This document shows positions 1-6,094 of a stretch of DNA of 6,809 bases, piece by piece; position 1 is the stretch's first letter, and each line of letters begins with the position of its first letter. The stretch covers positions 1-6,809 of the forward strand of contig JAJISG010000126.1 in NCBI GenBank assembly GCA_022848835.1. Direction: 5' to 3'. The notes under the pieces are model-generated. The model searched no databases and was not told the DNA's origin. It saw only the letters and a program-made list of their open reading frames with translations. The translations under genes and the position numbers were made by a program. Origin of the DNA: Thermoplasmatota archaeon (GTDB lineage: Archaea > Thermoplasmatota > Thermoplasmata > RBG-16-68-12 > JAJISG01).

Positions 1-644
1 CGGAGGTTACCCCTGTAACGATGCCAGACCCCCAGGCCCACATTGGCCGTGCCGTTTTTCGGTATGACCCAGGCATACCCCCCCGGGGCTTGACTACCAA
101 AATGGATCTCGAGGACATCACCGAACTCCCCGTCAACATCGCATGTAATAGCTGCTGCTAGATGCGCTGGAGCGTGAAGGCCTACCGAGCGGGCCACGAG
201 GGAGAAGGGGCCATCCGCGCCGACGATTACCCTCCCCTTCAAGAGCCCCCTGGATGTGGAGATCTCCATCCCACGAACTCTCTGTACGACGCAATCGGTT
301 ATGATCTCCGCCCCCTCCCTCTCCGCCATGCTGGCCCAGTGTTTGTCCACCCTGTCTCTGCACACGGTGTAACCCTCGAAAGGCACATCGTATGCTCTCA
401 GCGAGGGGCTGAAGATGCGTATGACATTGGTGCGAGCCTCCTTCAGCTCTTCTGGCAGTTCATAGAGGGATTCCAACTCCTGCGCCTTCGGGAAGAGGGC
501 TCTGACCTCCTCGTTGGACGCCATGAACTCTCCGCACTGTACGGGAATTCCGATCTCCTTCCTCTTATCCACACATACTGTCGTGAGTCCTCTCCTTGCC
601 GTGTATCTGGCAGCGGTGCTGCCAGCAGGTCCCGCCCCGACCAC
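1..644 (-). CDS. Geranylgeranyl reductase family FAD protein (partial, C-terminus off window)
   Basis: This is the N-terminal 214 residues of a flavoprotein of the geranylgeranyl reductase family, which saturates prenyl double bonds in archaeal lipids or isoprenoid quinones. Numbered from the GTG at 644, it shows the FAD dinucleotide-binding loop GAGPAGS (3-9), the family PVQCGE segment with its conserved Cys (34-39), the second FAD motif GADGPFSLVA (142-151) and a YAWVIP segment (190-195) matching the family YxWxFP motif, followed by ANVGLGV. The frame runs open to position 1, so the gene continues outside the window. The start is uncertain. No ATG, GTG or TTG lies upstream in frame before a stop, yet family alignment expects about five more residues, beginning at the ATC at 659-657. 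The GTG used here lies just after the methyltransferase stop and has a GAGGT motif four bases upstream. Family assignment is firm. Whether the substrate is a membrane lipid or a quinone tail cannot be read from the sequence. Confidence 0.9.
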   Translation of the reverse strand, partial: MVGAGPAGSTAARYTARRGLTTVCVDKRKEIGIPVQCGEFMASNEEVRALFPKAQELESLYELPEELKEARTNVIRIFSPSLRAYDVPFEGYTVCRDRVDKHWASMAEREGAEIITDCVVQRVRGMEISTSRGLLKGRVIVGADGPFSLVARSVGLHAPAHLAAAITCDVDGEFGDVLEIHFGSQAPGGYAWVIPKNGTANVGLGVWHRYRGNL

Positions 645-646
645 TA

Positions 647-1366
647 TTACCTCGTAGATGGCGTTGCCCCCAGGACGGGAAGGACACTCCCTAGGAAGAG
701 GCCCTTTGTCTCGACTCTTGTGAAGCCGATATCTCTCATTATCCCTTCGTACTGCGTAACGGATCCGATAGCGTCGTAGGTAACGAGGAGTTCGTGATAG
801 GGATCATGTTTCCAGACCCGCCTCTGCCTACCCGGGACGAGTAGCCTCAGGAGAGCTGCAGCTCCTCTTCGCAACCAGAACTCCATGAGGCGTCGTCGAA
901 GTTTCCCCGATGGCCGGAAGAGATCTACGATATGAAGCCGACCTCCTGTCCTCAAGACACGGTGAATTTCCCGCAATGCCCGCTCCTTATTCAGGAAGTC
1001 TCGAAAGGAGAAGATGCAGAAGACCCTGTCCAGCGAGGCCTCCTTTAGGGGGATATCTTCAGCCAGGCCAACCAGTGGCCTGTATCGCTCCTCTCTCAAC
1101 CTTGAGGCTGAAAACTTGAGGATTGAGACGGAGGGCTCCAGTAGATATACCCGGCAGGATCGAAGGAGACTTGCAAAGCCACCCGGTCCAGGACCGATCT
1201 CCAAGACCTCTTCGCCATCCCTTACGGCGCTGGCCGCCAAGGACCTCCAGAGCGGGAGCTGAAGCATGGTAGAGGCATAATTGACCCTCTCGTAGTAGGG
1301 CATGAACTCCTCGAGGGATTCGATGACACTTCTCCACGAATCCCTGCCGAGGCCTTCTGCGAGCAT
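647..1366 (-). CDS. Class I SAM-dependent methyltransferase, UbiE/MenG-like
   Basis: This 239-residue protein has the class I S-adenosylmethionine methyltransferase core. Motif I is VLEIGPGPGGF (54-64), the ribose-binding acidic residue is probably E77 in LLEPS, an AEDIPL segment lies at 102-107, and GGRLHIVDLF (141-150) follows the usual helix. The N-terminal PYYERVNYAS stretch and the C-terminal pattern ending in IGFTRVE resemble UbiE/MenG-type C-methyltransferases that act on quinone precursors, but these enzymes are easily confused with other small-molecule methyltransferases. The ATG at 1366 lies three bases after the stop of the prenyl synthase gene, so the two are very likely co-transcribed. 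The 3' end carries an A AAG GGC heptamer in a region where the reductase frame is already open. The fold is secure; the acceptor is inferred from neighbours. Confidence 0.85.
   Translation of the reverse strand: MLAEGLGRDSWRSVIESLEEFMPYYERVNYASTMLQLPLWRSLAASAVRDGEEVLEIGPGPGGFASLLRSCRVYLLEPSVSILKFSASRLREERYRPLVGLAEDIPLKEASLDRVFCIFSFRDFLNKERALREIHRVLRTGGRLHIVDLFRPSGKLRRRLMEFWLRRGAAALLRLLVPGRQRRVWKHDPYHELLVTYDAIGSVTQYEGIMRDIGFTRVETKGLFLGSVLPVLGATPSTR
649..653 (-). promoter_or_regulatory. Shine-Dalgarno motif for the reductase GTG start
   Basis: GAGGT on the minus strand ends four bases before the GTG at 644 and overlaps the TAA stop of the methyltransferase. It favours GTG as the working start and suggests translational coupling, although that start trims the usual first beta strand of the FAD fold. 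Confidence 0.45.
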
Positions 1367-1369
1367 AGG

Positions 1370-2338
1370 CTAGGATTCTCTCTTGAGAATGAGATCCACT
1401 AACCTGAGAAGCTCCAGCTTGAATCGCCCCGGTCGTAGTGGTCCTAGTTTTGCCTTTGCCCTTTCACCGAATTCAGCTGCCCTTCTTCGAGCGATGTCAA
1501 CGGCTCCAGATCTCACGATGATATCTAGGGCCCGATGGACCTCCTCCGAGGTCTGCCCCTCCTTCTTAACAATGTCCGCTAGAGCCTTCCTGTCCTCGGA
1601 AGACCCTCTCTGGAGGGCGTCTATGATGAGTAGCGTGATATTTCCCTCCCTTACATCCGTGCCCGTCGGCTTTCCGAGAACATCCTCATTTCCCACCACA
1701 TCGAGCACATCATCCACTATCTGGAAGGCAATGCCCAGTTCAGTTCCGTACTCAAACACGGCAAGTACCTCCTCCAGATTGCCGCCCCCAAGAATGGCGC
1801 CAATCTTAGCACCTGCAGCAATGGGCCAGGCGGTCTTCCGCGTCGTAATCTCGATGTAGTCCTTCTCCGTCACCGCAACGTCCCTAGCGCGGATCTGCTG
1901 ACGAATCTCTCCTTCGGCCAGCCTACTACAGGCCTCAGCAGTAATCTCCACAATGGCTGGTTCAAACTTGCTGCCGATCGAGAAGGCCTGAGTAAAGAGG
2001 AAATCCCCCGTTACAAGGGCGCTCCGGACACCGTATTTCTTGTAGGCTGCCAGCTTACCTCTGCGCCTTGAGCTACCGTCATTGATGTCGTCGTGGAGCA
2101 AGGTGGCAGTATGAATGAGCTCAAGGGCGGCGGCAATCTTCACAGTCTCCTCCACGTTCTTCCCGCCTACGGCGTAGAACGATAGGATGGCGACAGTAGG
2201 CCTGATCCTCTTACCACCAGCGCCGATAACGTAATCGGCGATCTCTGTCAGAAGCTCCTCATCAGAATGAATACTCTCTCTGATGAAATCAGATACCATG
2301 GAAAGTTCCTTAGAAATCGTTAGGTCCCAGGAGGCCAT
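1370..2338 (-). CDS. Trans-polyprenyl diphosphate synthase (IspA/IspB-type family)
   Basis: This 322-residue enzyme should condense isopentenyl diphosphate head to tail onto an allylic diphosphate, in the cytosol. It has the expected GGKRIRP (41-47), first aspartate-rich motif DDIND (83-87) followed by RRRG, an RKTA segment (167-170), second motif DDVLD (209-213) and GKPTGTDV (222-229). Length is normal for the family. The residues five and four before the first motif are Ala78 and Thr79, inside HTATLLHDD. Archaeal C20 synthases usually carry a bulky aromatic at the first of these, whereas HTATLLHDD is typical of octaprenyl and similar long-chain synthases, so a product longer than C20 is likely. 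The ATG at 2338 fits a TATA-like box 27 bases upstream and would give a leaderless message. The gene heads a tight run with the methyltransferase and reductase. Family is certain; chain length is an inference. Confidence 0.95.
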   Translation of the reverse strand: MASWDLTISKELSMVSDFIRESIHSDEELLTEIADYVIGAGGKRIRPTVAILSFYAVGGKNVEETVKIAAALELIHTATLLHDDINDGSSRRRGKLAAYKKYGVRSALVTGDFLFTQAFSIGSKFEPAIVEITAEACSRLAEGEIRQQIRARDVAVTEKDYIEITTRKTAWPIAAGAKIGAILGGGNLEEVLAVFEYGTELGIAFQIVDDVLDVVGNEDVLGKPTGTDVREGNITLLIIDALQRGSSEDRKALADIVKKEGQTSEEVHRALDIIVRSGAVDIARRRAAEFGERAKAKLGPLRPGRFKLELLRLVDLILKRES

Positions 2339-2360
2339 CTGTCGAGTCTAACGTGTAACG

Positions 2361-2366
2361 ATATAT
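2361..2366 (-). promoter_or_regulatory. TATA-like box for the prenyl synthase operon
   Basis: ATATAT lies in the 79-bp gap upstream of the prenyl synthase, with a purine-rich stretch (AGAGAAACC) just before it in the position of a BRE. Its centre is about 25 bases from the ATG, so an archaeal transcript would start at or next to the start codon and be leaderless. No Shine-Dalgarno motif precedes that ATG, which agrees. Confidence 0.5.
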
Positions 2367-2417
2367 GAGGTTTCTCTATCTATTCCACATCGATGGTTGG
2401 GGCGCACAACTAGCCGC

Positions 2418-3155
2418 CTAGAGCTGTTCAGGCCGTGCCCGTCTGCCCACGGAGACGGCCCTAGTGATCTCGAAGGTCTTCCCGTTCCACATGAGAGCGA
2501 AAGAAGACATATCATGTCTGACGGCCCGGAGCTTCACACAACGAATCCTTCTCTGGACATCGACGTCTGAGACAGGATAGAGGCCAAGGTGTATCATGCC
2601 ATCGGCAAGGTAAGCTTCATCCACATCTCTGCCCGGTGCGATGGCTTCTCCCTGGGTCTCGGAAATGATGAAGATCGTGGCATTCAGATCTCTAAGCCAC
2701 TCGAAGAGATAGAAGAACTGAGTCCTTCTCACATCAAAGCTCGCCATGGTCTCCAACACATTCAAGGAATCTATGACGAGAAATTCGTAGGGGTCGGCTT
2801 CCATTAGGTTCTTGAGATAGCTCTTGAACAGGGTGATCCAGGAACCCTCAGCCATGAAAGAGAGGTTCTTTCTCAGGATCGCCATGTCGAAGATGGATAG
2901 ATTCTCGTAGGCCTTTGGATTCTTCATGCCTATGGCTTCCAGATGCTCCACCAAGGAGGCCTTGCTCTGCTCTAGAGTTAGGTAGAGGCCCCTAGAGCCA
3001 GCGTGGAGGGCGTTATTGTACAGAATACTGAAAGCCAGGGAGGACTTCATGGTTCCAGGAGCGCCTGTGATGAGGATGATGTGACCATGGGGAATCCCAC
3101 CATCGAGGTTCTCATCGAAGCCCTTCACGAAAGTTGATATCCTAGCTCTTGCCAC
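2418..3155 (-). CDS. KaiC/RAD55-family RecA-like ATPase
   Basis: This 245-residue, single-domain RecA-fold ATPase has the archaeal KaiC/RAD55 pattern: KGFDENLDGGIPHGH near the N-terminus, a Walker A-like GAPGTMKSS (31-39), YLTLEQS (58-64) with the likely catalytic Glu62, Walker B FLVIDS (125-130) and a C-terminal core ending in a beta-rich strand (RRIRCVKLRAVRHD). The P-loop has Met where most have the Gly before Lys; Lys37 and Ser38 are kept. Proteins of this type are generally thought to act in signalling or regulation rather than repair, but no specific role can be assigned. The start is GTG; the frame is open upstream without another start codon. It lies between the terpene-synthase-like gene and the prenyl synthase. 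Its promoter region holds an inverted repeat. Confidence 0.85.
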   Translation of the reverse strand: MARARISTFVKGFDENLDGGIPHGHIILITGAPGTMKSSLAFSILYNNALHAGSRGLYLTLEQSKASLVEHLEAIGMKNPKAYENLSIFDMAILRKNLSFMAEGSWITLFKSYLKNLMEADPYEFLVIDSLNVLETMASFDVRRTQFFYLFEWLRDLNATIFIISETQGEAIAPGRDVDEAYLADGMIHLGLYPVSDVDVQRRIRCVKLRAVRHDMSSFALMWNGKTFEITRAVSVGRRARPEQL

Positions 3156-3183
3156 GCTCTTCGCTCCATACTGGTCTCTCTCT

Positions 3184-3206
3184 TCTCGATAAAAAGCATA
3201 TCGAGA
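3184..3206. repeat. Perfect 8-bp inverted repeat over the ATPase promoter
   Basis: Arms TCTCGATA (3184-3191) and TATCGAGA (3199-3206) are exact reverse complements separated by seven bases. The repeat lies in the 75-bp gap between the terpene-synthase-like gene and the ATPase gene and encloses the TATA-like box. It could be an operator for a dimeric regulator or a stem-loop ending the upstream transcript. Confidence 0.6.
3189..3196 (-). promoter_or_regulatory. TATA-like box for the KaiC-like ATPase gene
   Basis: CTTTTTAT on the minus strand is centred about 37 bases before the GTG at 3155. This predicts a transcript start near 3166 and a leader of about 11 bases. It lies inside the inverted repeat at 3184-3206, so a protein bound there would block it. 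Confidence 0.4.
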
Positions 3207-3230
3207 CGATTTCGATGGGTGATAACGTGA

Positions 3231-4544
3231 TCATCTCAATAGGCGGGCGACTGCCTTCTGCCTCCAAGGCACCTGAAGCTTCTCCCGGTCGTAATCCGAA
3301 CTCCTCTCCACAGCTTTCCTAATACTGGGTGCTAAGGACTCGAGATAGAGGATAATCATATCATCGTTCTTCCCAATCCAATCGGCCAGCATAACCACGG
3401 GCATCATCACGGCGATGAAGGGGTAGTACTGTTCAGGGTCCGGGAAACCCTCTAGTACTCCATCGAGGCCCTTGGAGGCGAGTTTGGCCAACCTCAGGAG
3501 ATGTCCTTCGTAATCCTTCAGAGCCAGCCCTGGATCGTAGCCCTTCAAGGTATTAAGGGGGAGGACATCCTTTTCCCTCATCGCCACCAGAGAAAGGTTG
3601 GCAATGCCATCCCGAAGGTCCTCGTAGACACTCACAATGTTGTTCAGGAACACGATGATTATGTCGAAAAAGTGCCAGCCATTCATGAAGCTCTCCAGTC
3701 TCCTCTTCTTCAGCTTCCTCTCGAGGAACGAGATGTCGATGAGGTTATACCTCGTGCCACCACTGACGTAGCTGGCCAGGCGCTCATACCAGGGAATTCC
3801 CTCTTCGAGGGAGTGAAAGTTTCTGGATATACTAGCTACCTGACCAAGGTCCAGGTGCTGCTCCTTTTCAAACATCGTGAGAGCCTGTCCTAGTGCCACT
3901 CGCTCGTCGAGCGTCTCCATCTGATTGAACAGATCGCTTCCATGGGGGGAGAGGGTGAACAGGAGGTTGAAATTGCTGGTGATAGCCACAATCGTGTCAA
4001 ATAGGGGCAGTTGTTCCTGGCTTAGGATCGATATGAGTCTCTTCATGAACGTGTTAGGATCAAGGGAGGGGTCTGTCATGGAGGAGAGGACCAGGTGGTA
4101 GAGGTCCTTCGCCTCCAGGTAGTTGTAGTCACCCTTGTCGATGAGGTCGTCGAGGATACCCGTCTGGCATTTGTAGAGTACCTTGGCAGCAATGGACCTT
4201 CCGATATTCTCTTGGCGCATCCACCTGAAGTATTTCTGGGATATCATGCAGGCACCAGTGGCAAAACGGAGGGTCTGAGGATAGTTCCACGGTAGATTCG
4301 TCTCCTCGATGAGTCCTCGGTCCGTATAGCCCCGCGGCCGGAGAGCCACGGAGAGAAGGTTCTGATCCTCAGCAATTCCATCCAGTTGCTGCTTTGTTCG
4401 CTGAAGATGTTCCTTGAACGTAGCTTTCTCGATACCCAGGTCGAGATTATCGAGGAGACCGAGCGCATATCCTCCCAGCTTAGAGACATTACTCCGGAGA
4501 AGGCTAACATCCGCTGGGCTAATGGCCACCTCTCTTCTGAGCAT
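3231..4544 (-). CDS. Putative class I terpene-synthase-like protein (isoprenoid synthase fold)
   Basis: This 437-residue, mostly helical protein has no signal peptide or clear membrane segment. I do not recognise it by overall sequence, but it carries the hallmarks of class I terpene synthases in order. DDLID (132-136) fits the DDxxD motif. Asn301-Asn302-Ile-Val-Ser305 through Asp309 fits the NSE motif with N for D and D for E, and sits at the end of a hydrophobic helix (FFDIIIVFL). Gly313 and Asn316 follow as in microbial terpene synthases. Arg255 is exactly 46 residues before Asn301, the usual place of the pyrophosphate-sensor Arg. The 169-residue gap between metal motifs is longer than the usual 140 or so, and no C-terminal RY pair is seen. 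Such enzymes ionise a prenyl diphosphate and cyclise it; the prenyl synthase gene two places downstream fits. It could instead be a divergent, non-catalytic relative. The start has AGGAGG just upstream. Confidence 0.5.
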   Translation of the reverse strand: MLRREVAISPADVSLLRSNVSKLGGYALGLLDNLDLGIEKATFKEHLQRTKQQLDGIAEDQNLLSVALRPRGYTDRGLIEETNLPWNYPQTLRFATGACMISQKYFRWMRQENIGRSIAAKVLYKCQTGILDDLIDKGDYNYLEAKDLYHLVLSSMTDPSLDPNTFMKRLISILSQEQLPLFDTIVAITSNFNLLFTLSPHGSDLFNQMETLDERVALGQALTMFEKEQHLDLGQVASISRNFHSLEEGIPWYERLASYVSGGTRYNLIDISFLERKLKKRRLESFMNGWHFFDIIIVFLNNIVSVYEDLRDGIANLSLVAMREKDVLPLNTLKGYDPGLALKDYEGHLLRLAKLASKGLDGVLEGFPDPEQYYPFIAVMMPVVMLADWIGKNDDMIILYLESLAPSIRKAVERSSDYDREKLQVPWRQKAVARLLR

Positions 4545-4547
4545 AGT

Positions 4548-4553
4548 CCTCCT
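4548..4553 (-). promoter_or_regulatory. Shine-Dalgarno motif of the terpene-synthase-like gene
   Basis: AGGAGG ends three bases before the ATG at 4544. It is the strongest ribosome-binding site in the window and supports that start. Unlike the prenyl synthase message, this one should carry a short leader. Confidence 0.6.
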
Positions 4554-4585
4554 TTGGTGGAACTGGCTTTCAGGTGGCCAAACGG

Positions 4586-4593
4586 TATCAAAA
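4586..4593 (-). promoter_or_regulatory. Possible TATA-like box for the terpene-synthase-like gene
   Basis: TTTTGATA on the minus strand is centred about 45 bases before the ATG. It would start transcription near 4563 and leave an 18-base leader that includes AGGAGG. The T-rich run on the minus strand at 4605-4610 is an alternative. The box is a weak match to consensus. Confidence 0.25.
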
Positions 4594-4690
4594 GAATTCG
4601 CTCGAAAAAATCAGCGATGATTGTCACATCTGAGGTTGAATACCTTTACTGAGATTGATAATGGCATGTCAATCTATTATGTTAGGTAGC

Positions 4691-5995
4691 ATGAATCAAA
4701 AGCCTCAGAGAGGCGATAGGATCCTCGAGTACTTCGGCGCAACGACAGCGATCTTCCTGTCAATCATCATAGTAGCAGCCATATTGAGACAGAGAACTGG
4801 TAGGACCTTCCAGAAGATGCTCCTGGTGGCGGCGGCCATACTTCTCTCCGCAGCGGTCGCGTCGAACATCGCCATCGGCACGCTGCTGCGGCCGGAGAAC
4901 CCAGAGAGCTTCATCGTGCTGAGCAAGAGGATCCAGGCCACCTTCGACATCCTCTTCGGCCTGGCCATAGGAGCCTTCCTGGTGGTTACATCCTCCCCGA
5001 AGATCAACTCCATTAGGGATTTCCAGAGGTACCTGGTTCGTGAGTTCCCCAGCTCTTACGTGGTCTACAGTTTCATCATGGCCCTCGGACTGTTCAGTGT
5101 GCTGACTACGACTGCGGAGGTGCAGTTGATGCCTGAGGGGGGTTACGTCATCCTATTCCCGTTCTGGTTCATCGTAATGACAACAATCACCATGTCTACA
5201 ATAATGTTGTACATTCCCTACAAGCTACTCGGGTATCTTCATCACGTCAGACCTTCGCGCTCCGTCGCTCATGACACTTATTTCATCATACTGGGTCTGG
5301 AGGGCTACACCGTCACCGAATTCCTGACAGAGGTCGCATTCCCGAACTTCGGAATCGACTTTAGGATCTTCGGTTTCCTGTTAGAAGTCCTTCTCATGGC
5401 GCTCGTGGCCTTTGCAGTGAGGGAGCGGCGGTTTCTACAGGATCTCCGTGCCCTCTCTGCCGAAGCTCACCTCGAAACCGCGCCAAGCTTCCACCTGGAA
5501 GAGGGTTTCACATACATTGTCCTCGAATCAAAGCCCTCCCATAGCTTCGAGATCTTCACGGACATGGTCACCCATGGCGCACGAGGCCTATGCATTACGA
5601 GACAGCAACCTGAGAGGGTGGCCAAGGCCTATGGACTGGAGAAGACGCCCATTCTCTGGCTAAGCCGAGCGGTGGTCCACCCCAACTGTCTCCGACCAAC
5701 ACCGCCGGAGAACATAGCCATGGCCATAGACCACCTCCTCGAGATAAGCCCAAACAGTGTCGTGCTACTGGACGGTGTAGAATACCTGATGGCTCACAAT
5801 GATTTCCACTCGGTTCTTACACTTCTCCACGACCTGAACGAGAAGGTGTCCATCACAGACTCCATTATGCTATTGCCAATCGACTCGAAGGCCTTCGAGG
5901 AGAGGGAATTCACACTACTTAGGAGAGATCTGCGGGTTCTCCAGGCTGGAACCCCTCAGCCAGCCACGCCTCGTGTTGAGTTTCCGCAGGGGTGA
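4691..5995 (+). CDS. Multi-pass membrane protein with C-terminal DUF835 domain
   Basis: This 434-residue protein (from the ATG at 4691) has an N-terminal membrane region with six or seven hydrophobic segments at about 14-33, 43-63, 82-100, 122-140, 151-176, 196-210 (weak) and 224-243. A cytosolic DUF835 domain follows at about 271-418. DUF835 landmarks are GLCITR (299-304), TPILWLSR (319-326), LLDGVEYL (359-366) and HNDF (369-372). DUF835 is found mainly in archaea and often joined to sensor or membrane modules; its biochemical role is not established. The fusion suggests a membrane sensor or signal-transduction role, which is inference. I chose 4691 because AGGT lies three bases upstream. 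ATGs at 4661 and 4679 and a TTG at 4655 are also in frame and would add up to 12 residues. It is divergent from the terpene-synthase-like gene and alone on its strand until the thioredoxin. Confidence 0.8.
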   Translation: MNQKPQRGDRILEYFGATTAIFLSIIIVAAILRQRTGRTFQKMLLVAAAILLSAAVASNIAIGTLLRPENPESFIVLSKRIQATFDILFGLAIGAFLVVTSSPKINSIRDFQRYLVREFPSSYVVYSFIMALGLFSVLTTTAEVQLMPEGGYVILFPFWFIVMTTITMSTIMLYIPYKLLGYLHHVRPSRSVAHDTYFIILGLEGYTVTEFLTEVAFPNFGIDFRIFGFLLEVLLMALVAFAVRERRFLQDLRALSAEAHLETAPSFHLEEGFTYIVLESKPSHSFEIFTDMVTHGARGLCITRQQPERVAKAYGLEKTPILWLSRAVVHPNCLRPTPPENIAMAIDHLLEISPNSVVLLDGVEYLMAHNDFHSVLTLLHDLNEKVSITDSIMLLPIDSKAFEEREFTLLRRDLRVLQAGTPQPATPRVEFPQG

Positions 5996-6031
5996 TTCCC
6001 TGGTCTACAGGTGCAAGGGTGTAAGGCATTC

Positions 6032-6038
6032 TTTTTAT
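6032..6038 (+). promoter_or_regulatory. T-rich element between DUF835 and thioredoxin genes
   Basis: TTTTTAT lies in the 99-bp gap. It can be read as a T-run terminator for the DUF835 gene or as a TATA-like box for thioredoxin, with a transcript start near 6060 and a leader of about 34 bases. It sits in the loop of a short inverted repeat (CATTC/GAATG, 6027-6044). A second AT-rich box, GAATATTT at 6053-6060, would start transcription nearer 6083. I cannot choose between them. Confidence 0.3.
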
Positions 6039-6094
6039 GGAATGGGCTGCTTGAATATTTGTCAACATCACAGCACGTAGAAGTTGGTATGTAA

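Noticed and set aside
162..779. Long plus-strand open frame of 205 codons
   Set aside because: It is antisense to the reductase and the methyltransferase, both of which show strong family motifs, and its translation is rich in Arg, Ser and Pro with no recognisable domain.
1383..1859. Plus-strand open frame of 158 codons
   Set aside because: It is antisense to the prenyl synthase and has the low-complexity Ser/Ala/Pro makeup typical of a shadow frame.
2396..2423. Small repeats (GTTG/CAAC and two CTAG) in the gap after the ATPase gene
   Set aside because: Arms of four bases are expected by chance and no T-run follows.
3501..3893. Plus-strand open frame of 130 codons
   Set aside because: It lies wholly antisense to the terpene-synthase-like gene, which has a good ribosome-binding site and coherent motifs.
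4386..4652. Two overlapping plus-strand small frames leading into the DUF835 gene
   Set aside because: They lie mostly antisense to the start of the terpene-synthase-like gene, and no domain or good start site supports them.
4655..4660. TTG start for the DUF835 gene
   Set aside because: Three in-frame ATGs follow within 40 bases, one with AGGT upstream, and the extra residues have no clear role.
6027..6044. Short inverted repeat CATTC/GAATG as a terminator hairpin
   Set aside because: Five base pairs with an eight-base loop is weak, and the T-run is inside the loop; kept only as a note on the T-rich element.
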